Shown here in pieces: positions 8,738 through 17,026 of a DNA stretch of 64,000 nt. The notes below the pieces were generated by a model. The model saw only the letters and a list, made by a program, of their open reading frames with translations. It was not told the origin of the DNA and searched no databases. The stretch is taken from positions 372,001 through 436,000 of the forward strand of contig NZ_CP045720.1 of assembly GCF_009646115.1 (NCBI RefSeq). Direction: 5' to 3'. This DNA is from Pantoea eucalypti. Its GTDB lineage: Bacteria; Pseudomonadota; Gammaproteobacteria; Enterobacterales; Enterobacteriaceae. A program made the position numbers and the translations under genes. Within the stretch, counting starts at the first letter, position 1. The number at the start of each line of letters is the position of its first letter.

Positions 8738-10392
8738 TACCAGCTCCGGAATTTAGCAGGCGGGTTGTACAGGCCATCTGACCATTCAACCAGGTCAGCG
8801 ACGCTGCCAGCGGCAAGCAGTGAACGGGTGGCATCGGAGCGACGAATACCCATATCCTCCGGGTAAACTACTTTGCCGCTTTTACGCAGGGCAGCGACGC
8901 GTGCTGCATCCACACCCAGACCGATATCGGTAATTCCGGCGACTGCGGCGACCATGGCGCGACGTTCCTCAAGGCTTTCTGCCCGATAGAGATAGGCGAT
9001 ACCTTCCTCGGTCAGCACGTGCGTCACGTCATCGCCGTAGATCATCACCGGCGCCAGTGGCATACCGGAGGATTTCGCCACCTCAACCGCATCGAGGGTT
9101 TCAACGAAGGTTGGTTTTGCACCGGCCTGGAAGGTCTCGACCATCTGCACCACCAGTTTTTTACCGCGCTGCATCGGGTCTGGCTCGGTGATCATATTCA
9201 GCCAGGCGGGTGTTGCGTGGCGGCGGCCGTGGGGATCGTGACCCATGTTTGGCGCGCCACCGAAGCCGGAAAGACGACCACGGGTGACGGTAGAGGAGTT
9301 GGCCAGGCCATCAACCTGCAGGGTGGCACCGATAAACATATCGACCGCGTACTGACCTGCCAGCTGACAGAACGCACGGTTAGAGCGCATTGAACCGTCG
9401 CTGCCGGTAAAGAAGATGTCGGGACGGGCGCGGATATACTCTTCCATCCCCAGCTCGCCGCCGAAACAGTGCACGCTCTCCACCCAGCCGCTCTCGATGG
9501 CCGGGATCAGCGTCGGATGCGGGTTCAGCGCCCAGTGCTTACAGATTTTGCCTTTCAGACCAAGCTGTTCGCCGTAGGTGGGCAGCAGCAGTTCGATCGC
9601 GGCGGTGTTAAAACCGATACCGTGGTTAAGCGACTGCACCTGATGCTCGGCGTAGATGCCTTTAATCGCCATCATCGCCATCAGGATATGCTCCTGCTTA
9701 ATCAGGCGCGGATCGCGGGTAAACAGCGGTTCGATAAAGAACGGTTTATCTGCCACCACGATGTAGTCAATCCAGGAGCCAGGAATATCGACGCGCGGCA
9801 GGTCGGTTTCGTCATCGACCAGTTCGTTGACCTGGGCTATCACGATACCGTCACGAAATGCGGCGGCCTCCACCAGCGCCGGGGTATCTTCGGTACTCGG
9901 GCCGGTATAAAGGTTGCCTTTGCGGTCGGCTTTATAGCCGGCAATCAGCGCCACATTCGGACTGAGGTCAACGTAGAGACGGGAATAGAGTTCGATATAG
10001 GTGTGAATCGCGCCGATTTCCAGCTGACCATCCTGCAACAGCTGAGACATGCGCAGGCTCTGGGGACCGGAGAAGGAGAAGTCGAGTTTGCGGGCAATGC
10101 CTTTTTCAAAAATATCGAGATGTTCGCTGCGGCCGACGCTGGGCATAATCATATGCAGGTCGTGAATTTTCGCCGGATTCACCGCCGCAAGGGTGCGGGA
10201 TAAAAAGTCAGCCTGCTTCTGGTTGTTGCCTTCCAGTACCACGCGGTCGCCTGGTGCGATTAACTGTTCAAATGCTTCAACGGCTCTTTCAGCAGGAATA
10301 ACTTTGCCATCAAGGGGAAAGGAGGCCAGACGACGCGCTTTTTCACTGCGGCGTGTGTTCCACTCCCGGGCAGGCGTTTGGCCTGTGTTCAT
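8737..10392 (-). CDS. mdcA: Malonate decarboxylase alpha subunit (acetyl-ACP:malonate ACP transferase)
   Basis: 551-residue alpha subunit, a CoA-transferase-like enzyme that swaps acetate for malonate on the MdcC prosthetic group. Motif-rich regions include NHGIGFNTAAIELLLPTYG, HCFGGELGMEEYIRARPD and SGFGGAPNMGHDPHGRRHAT. First gene of the operon, with a clear GGAGG ribosome site seven bases before the ATG. The promoter must lie in 10393-10707. Length and composition are as expected for the family. Confidence 0.95.
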   Translation of the reverse strand: MNTGQTPAREWNTRRSEKARRLASFPLDGKVIPAERAVEAFEQLIAPGDRVVLEGNNQKQADFLSRTLAAVNPAKIHDLHMIMPSVGRSEHLDIFEKGIARKLDFSFSGPQSLRMSQLLQDGQLEIGAIHTYIELYSRLYVDLSPNVALIAGYKADRKGNLYTGPSTEDTPALVEAAAFRDGIVIAQVNELVDDETDLPRVDIPGSWIDYIVVADKPFFIEPLFTRDPRLIKQEHILMAMMAIKGIYAEHQVQSLNHGIGFNTAAIELLLPTYGEQLGLKGKICKHWALNPHPTLIPAIESGWVESVHCFGGELGMEEYIRARPDIFFTGSDGSMRSNRAFCQLAGQYAVDMFIGATLQVDGLANSSTVTRGRLSGFGGAPNMGHDPHGRRHATPAWLNMITEPDPMQRGKKLVVQMVETFQAGAKPTFVETLDAVEVAKSSGMPLAPVMIYGDDVTHVLTEEGIAYLYRAESLEERRAMVAAVAGITDIGLGVDAARVAALRKSGKVVYPEDMGIRRSDATRSLLAAGSVADLVEWSDGLYNPPAKFRSW

Positions 10393-10707
10393 TTCAACCT
10401 CCGGATTTGAATCGCTCTGTTGACGTTTATGCTGAGGGAAGTCTGAGCTTTCTTAAAACGGTGTTCAATTAAGCAAAAAAACGGAACGTTAGATTTAAGG
10501 TAACAATGGCGAAAAGGGGGATACGCAGTCAGGATGCGTCGAGTTTACGCGGGGAAGCATGAAGAAAAGGTTGCAGGGGGGCAAAAGCCTGAATCGGTAT
10601 TCATGATGAACAAAGCCAGTCATACCGGTTTGCTCGCTGACAGGCGTTTCTTCTGATGAGGTGTGAGGATGCGGCTGGCCTGAATATTAACCGAATAAGC
10701 AGCCAAT
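10393..10707. other. Gene-free region upstream of mdcA
   Basis: About 315 bases between the start of mdcA and the glpD terminator, both on the minus strand. No credible ORF is visible. It should hold the mdc promoter and the MdcR site. The most conspicuous symmetry is the CTTAA/TTAAG pair at 10452-10473. No clean sigma-70 promoter can be picked with confidence. Confidence 0.6.
10452..10473. promoter_or_regulatory. Candidate LysR-type operator upstream of mdcA
   Basis: Inverted repeat CTTAA-N12-TTAAG located 60-80 bases upstream of the mdcA ATG. Spacing and dyad symmetry resemble LysR-type binding boxes, and the only LysR regulator nearby is MdcR. The match is by architecture only; I know no exact MdcR consensus to test it against. 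Confidence 0.35.
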
Positions 10708-10732
10708 AAAAAAGCAGGCCGAAGCCTGCTTT
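10708..10732 (-). terminator. glpD intrinsic terminator
   Basis: Read on the minus strand: AAAGCAGGC, TTCG tetraloop, GCCTGCTTT, then a further T-rich tail. A textbook Rho-independent terminator 20 bases past the glpD stop. It insulates the mdc promoter region from glpD readthrough. Confidence 0.9.
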
Positions 10733-10751
10733 CTGTTGTTGTATTGCTCGC

Positions 10752-12257
10752 TTATGACGCCAGGGACAGTGCCGGTTTGGCTTTCGCCGCCAGCCACTCT
10801 GCCACCCGGGCCTGCTGCTCTTTGGTCAGCCACATACCCTGTTTGGTACGACGCCAGATAGCATCGTCAAGCTCACGTACCCATTCATGCTGCACCAGGT
10901 AGCGTAACTCCGCCTCATAGAAGTCGTGACCGAAGTTCTCACCCAGATCGTCCAGACTTTTCGCACCCGCCAGCAGGGTTTCAGTGCTGCTGCCGTAAGT
11001 GCGTGAGAAGTGGCGCGCCATGTTTTCAGTGATGAACGGATAACGACGACGCAGGCTGACCGCGTAATCATCGCTGGTGCCGTTGATATTACCGCCCGGC
11101 AACACGCAGTTTTTGGTCCAGGCTGGGCCGGCTTTCGGATAGTACTTCGCCAGTTTCTCCAGCGCATGTTCTGCCAGCTTGCGATAAGTGGTCAGCTTGC
11201 CACCAAACACGGAAAGCAGCGGTGCCTGACCGTTATCATCGCGCACATCCAGCGTGTAATCGCGAGTGATCGCCTGCGGCGAATCAGATTCGTCATCACA
11301 CAGCGGACGGACACCTGAGTAAGACCAGACGATATCGTCGGCGGTCAGCTGCTTTTTAAAGTGTCCGTTGAACACTTTTAGCAGGTACTCGGTCTCGCTG
11401 TCATCGATATGGACGCTTTTCGGATCGCCTTTGTATTCCACATCGGTGGTGCCGATGATTGAGAACTCATCCATCCAGGGAATGACAAACACGATGCGGT
11501 TATCTTCGTTCTGCAGGATATAAGCCTGTTTCTCGGTATGGACGCGCGGCACCACAATATGGCTGCCTTTAATCAGGCGGATACCGTAAGGCGATTTCAG
11601 CTTCAGGCTGTCGTCGAACAGCTGTTTGACCCACGGGCCTGCCGCGTTGACCAGACCTTTCGCCTGCCAGGTAAAGGTTTTACCGGTATCAACATCTTCG
11701 GCTTCGACCATCCACAGGCCACCTTCACGCCAGGCGCGGGTGACACGAGTACGGGTACGCACTTCGCCACCATGCTTAACCACTTCCTGCGCATTCAGAA
11801 CGACCATGCGGGCATCATCTACCCAGCAGTCGGAGTATTCGAATCCGCGCGTGATTTCTGGCTTCAGGGCCGAATCCGCGCCAAATCGCAAACTTTTGCT
11901 GCCTGGCAGGCTGGTACGCTTGCCAAGATGGTCATACATGAACAGGCCGGTACGAATCATCCACGCCGGACGCAGATGCGGACGGTGCGGCAAGCGGAAG
12001 CGCATCGGAAACGCCAGATGCGGCGCCATTTTCAGCAGGACTTCACGCTCGGCCAGTGCTTCACTGACCAGGCGGAATTCGTAGTGTTCAAGGTAGCGCA
12101 AGCCGCCATGAATCAGTTTTGAGCTGGCTGAAGAGGTCGCGCAAGCCAAATCCCGCGCCTCCAGCATTAACACCGACAGTCCGCGTCCTGCAGCGTCTGC
12201 TGCAATGCCGGCACCGTTGATGCCGCCGCCGATCACGATCAGGTCTTTGGTTTCCAC
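10752..12257 (-). CDS. glpD: Aerobic glycerol-3-phosphate dehydrogenase
   Basis: 501-residue FAD flavoprotein of the inner membrane face that oxidises glycerol 3-phosphate to dihydroxyacetone phosphate and feeds electrons to quinones. The dinucleotide-binding motif DLIVIGGGINGAGIAADAAG is at residues 4-23, and the rest is almost colinear with E. coli GlpD, ending LSLAS. The open frame extends to 12314, but homology and a strong GGAGGAG site fix the start at a GTG codon at 12257. A GlpR operator lies just upstream (12290-12309) and a CRP-like site further up, as expected for a gene repressed by GlpR and activated by CRP. Divergent from glpEGR. Confidence 0.97.
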   Translation of the reverse strand: METKDLIVIGGGINGAGIAADAAGRGLSVLMLEARDLACATSSASSKLIHGGLRYLEHYEFRLVSEALAEREVLLKMAPHLAFPMRFRLPHRPHLRPAWMIRTGLFMYDHLGKRTSLPGSKSLRFGADSALKPEITRGFEYSDCWVDDARMVVLNAQEVVKHGGEVRTRTRVTRAWREGGLWMVEAEDVDTGKTFTWQAKGLVNAAGPWVKQLFDDSLKLKSPYGIRLIKGSHIVVPRVHTEKQAYILQNEDNRIVFVIPWMDEFSIIGTTDVEYKGDPKSVHIDDSETEYLLKVFNGHFKKQLTADDIVWSYSGVRPLCDDESDSPQAITRDYTLDVRDDNGQAPLLSVFGGKLTTYRKLAEHALEKLAKYYPKAGPAWTKNCVLPGGNINGTSDDYAVSLRRRYPFITENMARHFSRTYGSSTETLLAGAKSLDDLGENFGHDFYEAELRYLVQHEWVRELDDAIWRRTKQGMWLTKEQQARVAEWLAAKAKPALSLAS

Positions 12258-12289
12258 GTCATCTCCTCCGATGTTCGGAATAGTTCTCT

Positions 12290-12309
12290 TATGTTCGTTT
12301 TCGAGCATA
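12290..12309. promoter_or_regulatory. GlpR operator in the glpD promoter region
   Basis: Near-perfect palindrome TATGTTCG-TTTT-CGAGCATA, 33 bases upstream of the glpD GTG. It fits the GlpR consensus I remember (WATGTTCG-N4-CGAACATW) with one mismatch. A partial second copy (GATGTTCGG) lies at 12269-12277, reminiscent of the tandem operators of E. coli glpD. Confidence 0.8.
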
Positions 12310-12362
12310 ATCATAATCGCAAACCAACATTTACGCCAGTCTTTAACCCGGTAAAAACATTT

Positions 12363-12384
12363 TTGCGTGATATAGCTAACATTC
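12363..12384. promoter_or_regulatory. Candidate CRP site between glpD and glpE
   Basis: CGTGA-TATAGC-TAACA matches TGTGA-N6-TCACA at 8 of 10 core positions. It sits in the divergent glpD/glpE promoter region, where CRP control of glpD is known in E. coli. Confidence 0.45.
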
Positions 12385-12484
12385 TGCCCACCAAAAAAAC
12401 AGATAGCCGTAACGATTGTCAGGTTATCGGCGCGGATTATCGGGTTACACTACGCGCTATTGTGATGCTGTTATGAGAGATCCC

Positions 12485-12811
12485 ATGGAAACGTTTGAAT
12501 GTATTGATGTGCAGCAGGCGCAGGCGCGTCTGGCGCAGGGTGCGCTGCTGGTGGATATCCGTGATCCGCAAAGTTATGCCCTTGGCCATGCGGCGGGCGC
12601 GCTGCATCTGACCAACGCCAACCTCAGCGAGTTTGTCAGTGGCGCGGATCAAAGCCTGCCCGTGCTGGTGATGTGCTATCACGGTAATAGCAGCAAAAGT
12701 GCGGCGCAGTATCTTCTGGGACAGGGCTTCAGCGCGGCGTACAGCATTGATGGCGGCTTTGATGCCTGGCGTGCCGCCTTCCCTCAGCAGGTTGCCTCTG
12801 GCAGTGAATAG
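12485..12811 (+). CDS. glpE: Thiosulfate sulfurtransferase GlpE
   Basis: 108-residue single-domain rhodanese that transfers the outer sulfur of thiosulfate to cyanide or thioredoxin. The active-site loop is CYHGNSS with the catalytic cysteine at residue 64. The start METFECID at 12485 matches the E. coli protein and has GAGAG nine bases upstream; a longer frame from 12416 has no support. First gene of glpE-glpG-glpR, divergent from glpD. No specific glycerol role has been shown for GlpE; the name reflects its position. Confidence 0.95.
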   Translation: METFECIDVQQAQARLAQGALLVDIRDPQSYALGHAAGALHLTNANLSEFVSGADQSLPVLVMCYHGNSSKSAAQYLLGQGFSAAYSIDGGFDAWRAAFPQQVASGSE

Positions 12812-12837
12812 CTTGCTGCTCGTCACATGGAGAGTTA

Positions 12838-13662
12838 ATGATGCGCATTACCCAATTTAATCAGCCGCGCATGGCGCAGGCGTTTGTTGACTACATGGCG
12901 ACGCAGGGCATCACGTTGCGTATCGAGCATGAAAATCACTACGTCATCATGCTGGATGATGAGAGCAAGATTGCAGTGGTCGAAAACGAACTTCAGCAGT
13001 TTCTGCACGACCCTAACCATCCGCGCTATCAGGCCGCCAGCTGGCACAGCGGCAAGACTGACAGCGGTTTGCGCTATGAGCGCAGCAATATCTGGGCGAA
13101 CATCCGCGAGCGTGCCGGTCCGCTGACCATGACCCTGATGGTGCTCTGCATCGCGGTCTTTATTCTGATGCAGGTCATGGGCGATCAGGCCGTGATGGCG
13201 TGGCTCTCCTGGCCGGATGCCGACCAGCATCTTCAGGTCTGGCGCTGGTTCAGTCATGCGCTGCTGCACTTTTCACTGCTGCACATCCTGTTTAATCTGA
13301 TGTGGTGGTGGTATCTCGGCGGCGCGGTTGAAAAGCGTCTGGGCAGCGGCAAACTGTTTGTAATTATGCTGATTTCGGCGCTGCTCAGCGGCTGGCTGCA
13401 GGCGAAGTTCAGTGGCATCTGGTTTGGTGGTCTGTCGGGCGTGGTCTATGCCCTGATGGGTTACTGCTGGCTACGCGGTGAGCGCGATCCCGACAGCGGC
13501 GTCTATCTTGAACGGGGATTGATCGGTTTTGCGGTGGTCTGGCTGGTGATTGGCTGGTTCGGCGTCTTTGGTCTGGCGATTGCCAACGCGGCGCACGTTG
13601 CTGGTCTGGTGGTCGGGCTGGCGATGGCGCTGGTCGATACGCGTAACGTCACGCGTCGATAG
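12838..13662 (+). CDS. glpG: Rhomboid intramembrane serine protease
   Basis: 274-residue rhomboid protease of the inner membrane that cleaves within transmembrane helices. A cytoplasmic N-terminal domain of about 90 residues precedes six membrane segments. The catalytic dyad is visible: Ser200 in [13 protein letters not shown] and His253 in ANAAHVAGL, matching S201/H254 of E. coli. The [15 protein letters not shown] segment is the family's HxxxN-type motif. GGAGAG precedes the ATG, and a second ATG follows at once (12841). Second gene of glpEGR. Confidence 0.96.
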   Translation: MMRITQFNQPRMAQAFVDYMATQGITLRIEHENHYVIMLDDESKIAVVENELQQFLHDPNHPRYQAASWHSGKTDSGLRYERSNIWANIRERAGPLTMTLMVLCIAVFILMQVMGDQAVMAWLSWPDADQHLQVWRWFSHALLHFSLLHILFNLMWWWYLGGAVEKRLGSGKLFVIMLISALLSGWLQAKFSGIWFGGLSGVVYALMGYCWLRGERDPDSGVYLERGLIGFAVVWLVIGWFGVFGLAIANAAHVAGLVVGLAMALVDTRNVTRR

Positions 13663-13692
13663 ACAGGTTTAGCGGGTTAACAGGAGAGGAAC

Positions 13693-14451
13693 GTGAAGCA
13701 GACGCAACGTCATGACGCGATTATCGATTTAGTCCGTCGTCAGGGATATGTCAGTACTGAGGAGCTGGTAGATCATTTTGAGGTCAGCCCGCAGACCATT
13801 CGTCGCGACCTCAACGATTTGGCCGATCAAAACAAAATTCAGCGCCACCACGGCGGCGCGGCGCTTCCTTCCAGCTCTGAGAATACCGCCTGGCACGATC
13901 GCAAAATGATGTGGTCAGCGGAAAAAGCGCGGATTGCGCAGCGTGTTGCCAGCCAGATCCCGGATGGCGCTACGCTGTTTATTGATATTGGCACCACGCC
14001 GGAAGCGGTGGCGCATGCGCTGCTCAACCACAGCAATTTACGTGTGGTGACCAATAACCTTAACGTCGCGATGCTGTTAATGGGCAAACCCGATTTCCGG
14101 GTGATTATCGCGGGCGGTGAAGTGCGCACCCGCGATGGCGCCGTGATGGGGGAAGCGACGCTCGACTTTATTTCTCAGTTCCGGCTCGATTACGGCATCC
14201 TGGGGATCAGCGGCATCGACATGGATGGGTCGCTGCTGGAGTTCGACTATCACGAAGTCCGCACCAAACGCGCGATTATAGAAAATTCACGCTGCGCGAT
14301 GCTGGTGGTGGATCACTCGAAATTTGGCCGAAATGCCATGGTTAACCTTGGCAACATGAGTCTGCTGGATTATCTCTACACCGATAAAATGCCGCCAGCC
14401 AGCGTCATGAAAGTGATTGAGCAGCATGAGGTTCACCTCGAACTCTGCTGA
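13693..14451 (+). CDS. glpR: Glycerol-3-phosphate regulon repressor
   Basis: 252-residue DeoR-family repressor that binds glycerol 3-phosphate and represses glpD and other glp genes. The helix-turn-helix is at about residues 18-40 (STEELVDHFEVSPQTIRRDLN), followed by a sugar-phosphate-binding domain. The start codon is GTG at 13693 with AGGAGAGGA before it. The gene is intact, unlike the frameshifted glpR of laboratory E. coli K-12. Its operator is recognisable ahead of glpD (12290-12309). Confidence 0.95.
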   Translation: MKQTQRHDAIIDLVRRQGYVSTEELVDHFEVSPQTIRRDLNDLADQNKIQRHHGGAALPSSSENTAWHDRKMMWSAEKARIAQRVASQIPDGATLFIDIGTTPEAVAHALLNHSNLRVVTNNLNVAMLLMGKPDFRVIIAGGEVRTRDGAVMGEATLDFISQFRLDYGILGISGIDMDGSLLEFDYHEVRTKRAIIENSRCAMLVVDHSKFGRNAMVNLGNMSLLDYLYTDKMPPASVMKVIEQHEVHLELC

Positions 14452-14460
14452 TTCCTGCGA

Positions 14461-14485
14461 CGCCAGCCGCCCGGCTGGCGTTTTT
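14461..14485 (+). terminator. glpR intrinsic terminator
   Basis: CGCCAGCC / GGCTGGCG stem with a four-base loop, followed by TTTTT, ten bases after the glpR stop. Ends the glpEGR transcript before malP. Confidence 0.9.
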
Positions 14486-14611
14486 CTTTGATTGTTGTCG
14501 CTTTTTCCCCCACTCACGTCTTAACTTAACGGTTGCTGGCACCCGGTTGCCAGCCCGTGCGCTTTCTATTTTTGTTTTGCTTCACCTCATTGCGTAACAG
14601 AAGGGAGTGAT

Positions 14612-17017
14612 ATGCCGCAGCAAAAATTTAATAAAGCCCGTTTTACCGCTGCCCTGACCCGACAGTGGCAACAGTTGAGTCTCCATTCCGCCCAACAGAT
14701 GACCTCGCACCAGGCGTGGCAGGCGGTCAGTGCGGCACTGGCAGAACTGCTCGATACCCAGCCGGCACCGCGTCCGGCTAAGCAGCAGCGTCACGTAAAT
14801 TACCTGTCGATGGAGTTTCTCATTGGTCGTCTGACCGGCAACAATCTGCTGAATCTCGGCTGGTATGACGAGGTCAAAGCGGCGCTGGCTGAGCAGCAAC
14901 TTGATTTAACCGAATTGCTGGAGCAGGAGATCGACCCGGCACTCGGCAACGGCGGGCTGGGGCGACTCGCCGCCTGCTATATGGATTCGATGGCAACGGT
15001 GGGGCAGTCCGCCACCGGCCACGGGCTGAATTATCAGTATGGCCTGTTCCGCCAGTCTTTCGAGGAGGGTAAGCAGATTGAAGCGCCCGATGACTGGCAG
15101 CGTGAACGCTATCCGTGGTTTCGTCACAATGTGGCGCTGGATGTGGACGTTGCGATGGGCGGCCGGGTGGAAAAGCGTGAGGATGGCGGTGTACGCTGGC
15201 TTCCCGATTTTACGCTGCGTGGTGAGGCCTGGGATTTGCCGGTGACCGGCTACCGCAACGGCGTGACACTGCCGCTGCGCCTGTGGCAGGCCGTGAGTGC
15301 GCACCCGTTTGACCTGACGGCCTTTAACGACGGCAATTTCCTTCAGGCGGAGCAGCCTGGTATTGAGGCGGCAAAACTCACCAAAGTGCTCTATCCCAAT
15401 GACAACCATCAGGCCGGCAAGCGGCTGCGTTTGATGCAGCAATATTTTCAGTGTGCCTGCGCCGTAGCCGACATCCTGCGCCGTCACCATCTGGCGGGCC
15501 GCAGCATTCACAGTCTGCCGGACTTTGAGGTGATCCAGCTCAACGATACCCATCCGACCATCGCCATCCCCGAGATGCTGCGTGTGCTGCTGGATGAACA
15601 TCAGCTGAGCTGGGATGAGGCGTGGCATATCACCAGCCGCTTGTTCGCTTACACCAACCACACGCTGATGCCGGAGGCGCTGGAGCGCTGGGATGAGAAG
15701 CTGATGCGCAGCCTGCTGCCGCGCCATATGCTGATTATCAAAGAGATTAATCAGCGGCTGAAAAAGCAGGTGAAACAGCACTGGCCGGATGACAAAGCGA
15801 TGTGGCACAAGCTGGCGGTGGTGGCGGACGGACAGGTGCGCATGGCCAATCTCTGTGTGGTGAGTGGCTTTGCGGTCAACGGCGTGGCGGCACTGCACTC
15901 CCGCCTGGTGGTCAGCGATCTCTTCCCGGAATATCACCAGCTCTGGCCGCAAAAATTCCACAACGTCACCAACGGCATTACGCCGCGTCGCTGGCTGAAG
16001 CAGTGTAATCCGGCGCTGGCGGCACTGATTGATGAGACGCTGAAAACGGAGTGGGCCAATAACCTTGATGCGTTAACCGGTCTGGAGCCGTATGCCGACG
16101 ATCAGGCGTTTCGTCAGCGCTATCGCAGCATCAAACAGCAGAACAAAGCGCAGCTCACAGAGTATATCGCCCGCCATACCGGCATCATCGTGAACCCGGC
16201 GGCGCTGTTCGATGTACAGATCAAACGTCTGCATGAGTACAAGCGCCAGCACCTCAGCCTGCTGCATATCCTCTACTGCTATCAGAAGCTTCTGAACAAC
16301 CCGGAAGATGTCACCTTCACGCCGCGGGTGTTCCTGTTCGGGGCCAAAGCCGCGCCGGGTTACTACCTGGCAAAAAATATTATCTACGCCATTAACAAGG
16401 TTGCGGAGGTGGTGAACAACGACCCGCGGGTGGGTGACAGGCTCAAAGTGGTGTTTATCCCGGACTACCGCATCACCGTGGCTGAACTGATGATCCCGGC
16501 GGCCGATCTCTCCGAGCAGATCTCTACAGCCGGTTATGAAGCCTCCGGCACTGGCAACATGAAGCTGGCGCTGAATGGCGCGCTGACCATTGGCACGCTG
16601 GATGGTGCGAATGTCGAAATTGCTGAACAGGTGGGTGAGGAGAATATCTTTATCTTCGGTCACACCGTGGATGAGGTGAAGGCGCTCAAAGCGAAAGGCT
16701 ACAACCCGAAAAAGGTGCGTAAGCAGAACAAGCCGCTGGACGATTTACTGAAATCGCTGGAGAAAGGCAAATTCAGCGGCGGGGATAAACATGCGTTTGA
16801 CCTGATGCTGGAGAGCCTGACCAAAAATGGCGATCCCTGGCTGGTGCTGGCTGATTTTCAGGCCTATGTCGAGGCACAGCAACGGGTGGAAGCCCTGTGG
16901 CGTGACCCGGAAGGCTGGACCCGCGCCGCTATCCTCAATACGGCCCGAACCGGCATGTTCAGTTCGGACCGTTCCATTCGTGACTATCAGCAACGTATCT
17001 GGCAGGCACCGCGCTAA
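14612..17017 (+). CDS. malP: Maltodextrin phosphorylase
   Basis: 801-residue GT35 phosphorylase that cleaves maltodextrins to glucose 1-phosphate. The N-terminus ([20 protein letters not shown]) and the pair [20 protein letters not shown] match MalP rather than GlgP. The PLP-lysine region is [19 protein letters not shown] lies just before the ATG. It forms an operon with malQ nine bases downstream. In E. coli malT lies divergently upstream; here only 160 bases and the glpR terminator separate glpR from malP, and no clear pair of MalT boxes is visible. Control may therefore differ. Second GT35 enzyme in the window besides glgP. Confidence 0.94.
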   Translation: MPQQKFNKARFTAALTRQWQQLSLHSAQQMTSHQAWQAVSAALAELLDTQPAPRPAKQQRHVNYLSMEFLIGRLTGNNLLNLGWYDEVKAALAEQQLDLTELLEQEIDPALGNGGLGRLAACYMDSMATVGQSATGHGLNYQYGLFRQSFEEGKQIEAPDDWQRERYPWFRHNVALDVDVAMGGRVEKREDGGVRWLPDFTLRGEAWDLPVTGYRNGVTLPLRLWQAVSAHPFDLTAFNDGNFLQAEQPGIEAAKLTKVLYPNDNHQAGKRLRLMQQYFQCACAVADILRRHHLAGRSIHSLPDFEVIQLNDTHPTIAIPEMLRVLLDEHQLSWDEAWHITSRLFAYTNHTLMPEALERWDEKLMRSLLPRHMLIIKEINQRLKKQVKQHWPDDKAMWHKLAVVADGQVRMANLCVVSGFAVNGVAALHSRLVVSDLFPEYHQLWPQKFHNVTNGITPRRWLKQCNPALAALIDETLKTEWANNLDALTGLEPYADDQAFRQRYRSIKQQNKAQLTEYIARHTGIIVNPAALFDVQIKRLHEYKRQHLSLLHILYCYQKLLNNPEDVTFTPRVFLFGAKAAPGYYLAKNIIYAINKVAEVVNNDPRVGDRLKVVFIPDYRITVAELMIPAADLSEQISTAGYEASGTGNMKLALNGALTIGTLDGANVEIAEQVGEENIFIFGHTVDEVKALKAKGYNPKKVRKQNKPLDDLLKSLEKGKFSGGDKHAFDLMLESLTKNGDPWLVLADFQAYVEAQQRVEALWRDPEGWTRAAILNTARTGMFSSDRSIRDYQQRIWQAPR

Positions 17018-17026
17018 GGAGCAGCA

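Noticed and set aside
10752..12314. 520-residue glpD starting at the ATG at 12314
   Set aside because: The extension overlaps the GlpR operator region; the GTG at 12257 with GGAGGAG matches the family start.
14518..14611. MalT boxes upstream of malP
   Set aside because: The best match on the minus strand (CGCAATGAGG) has only 7 of 10 bases, and no paired repeats of the required arrangement are seen.
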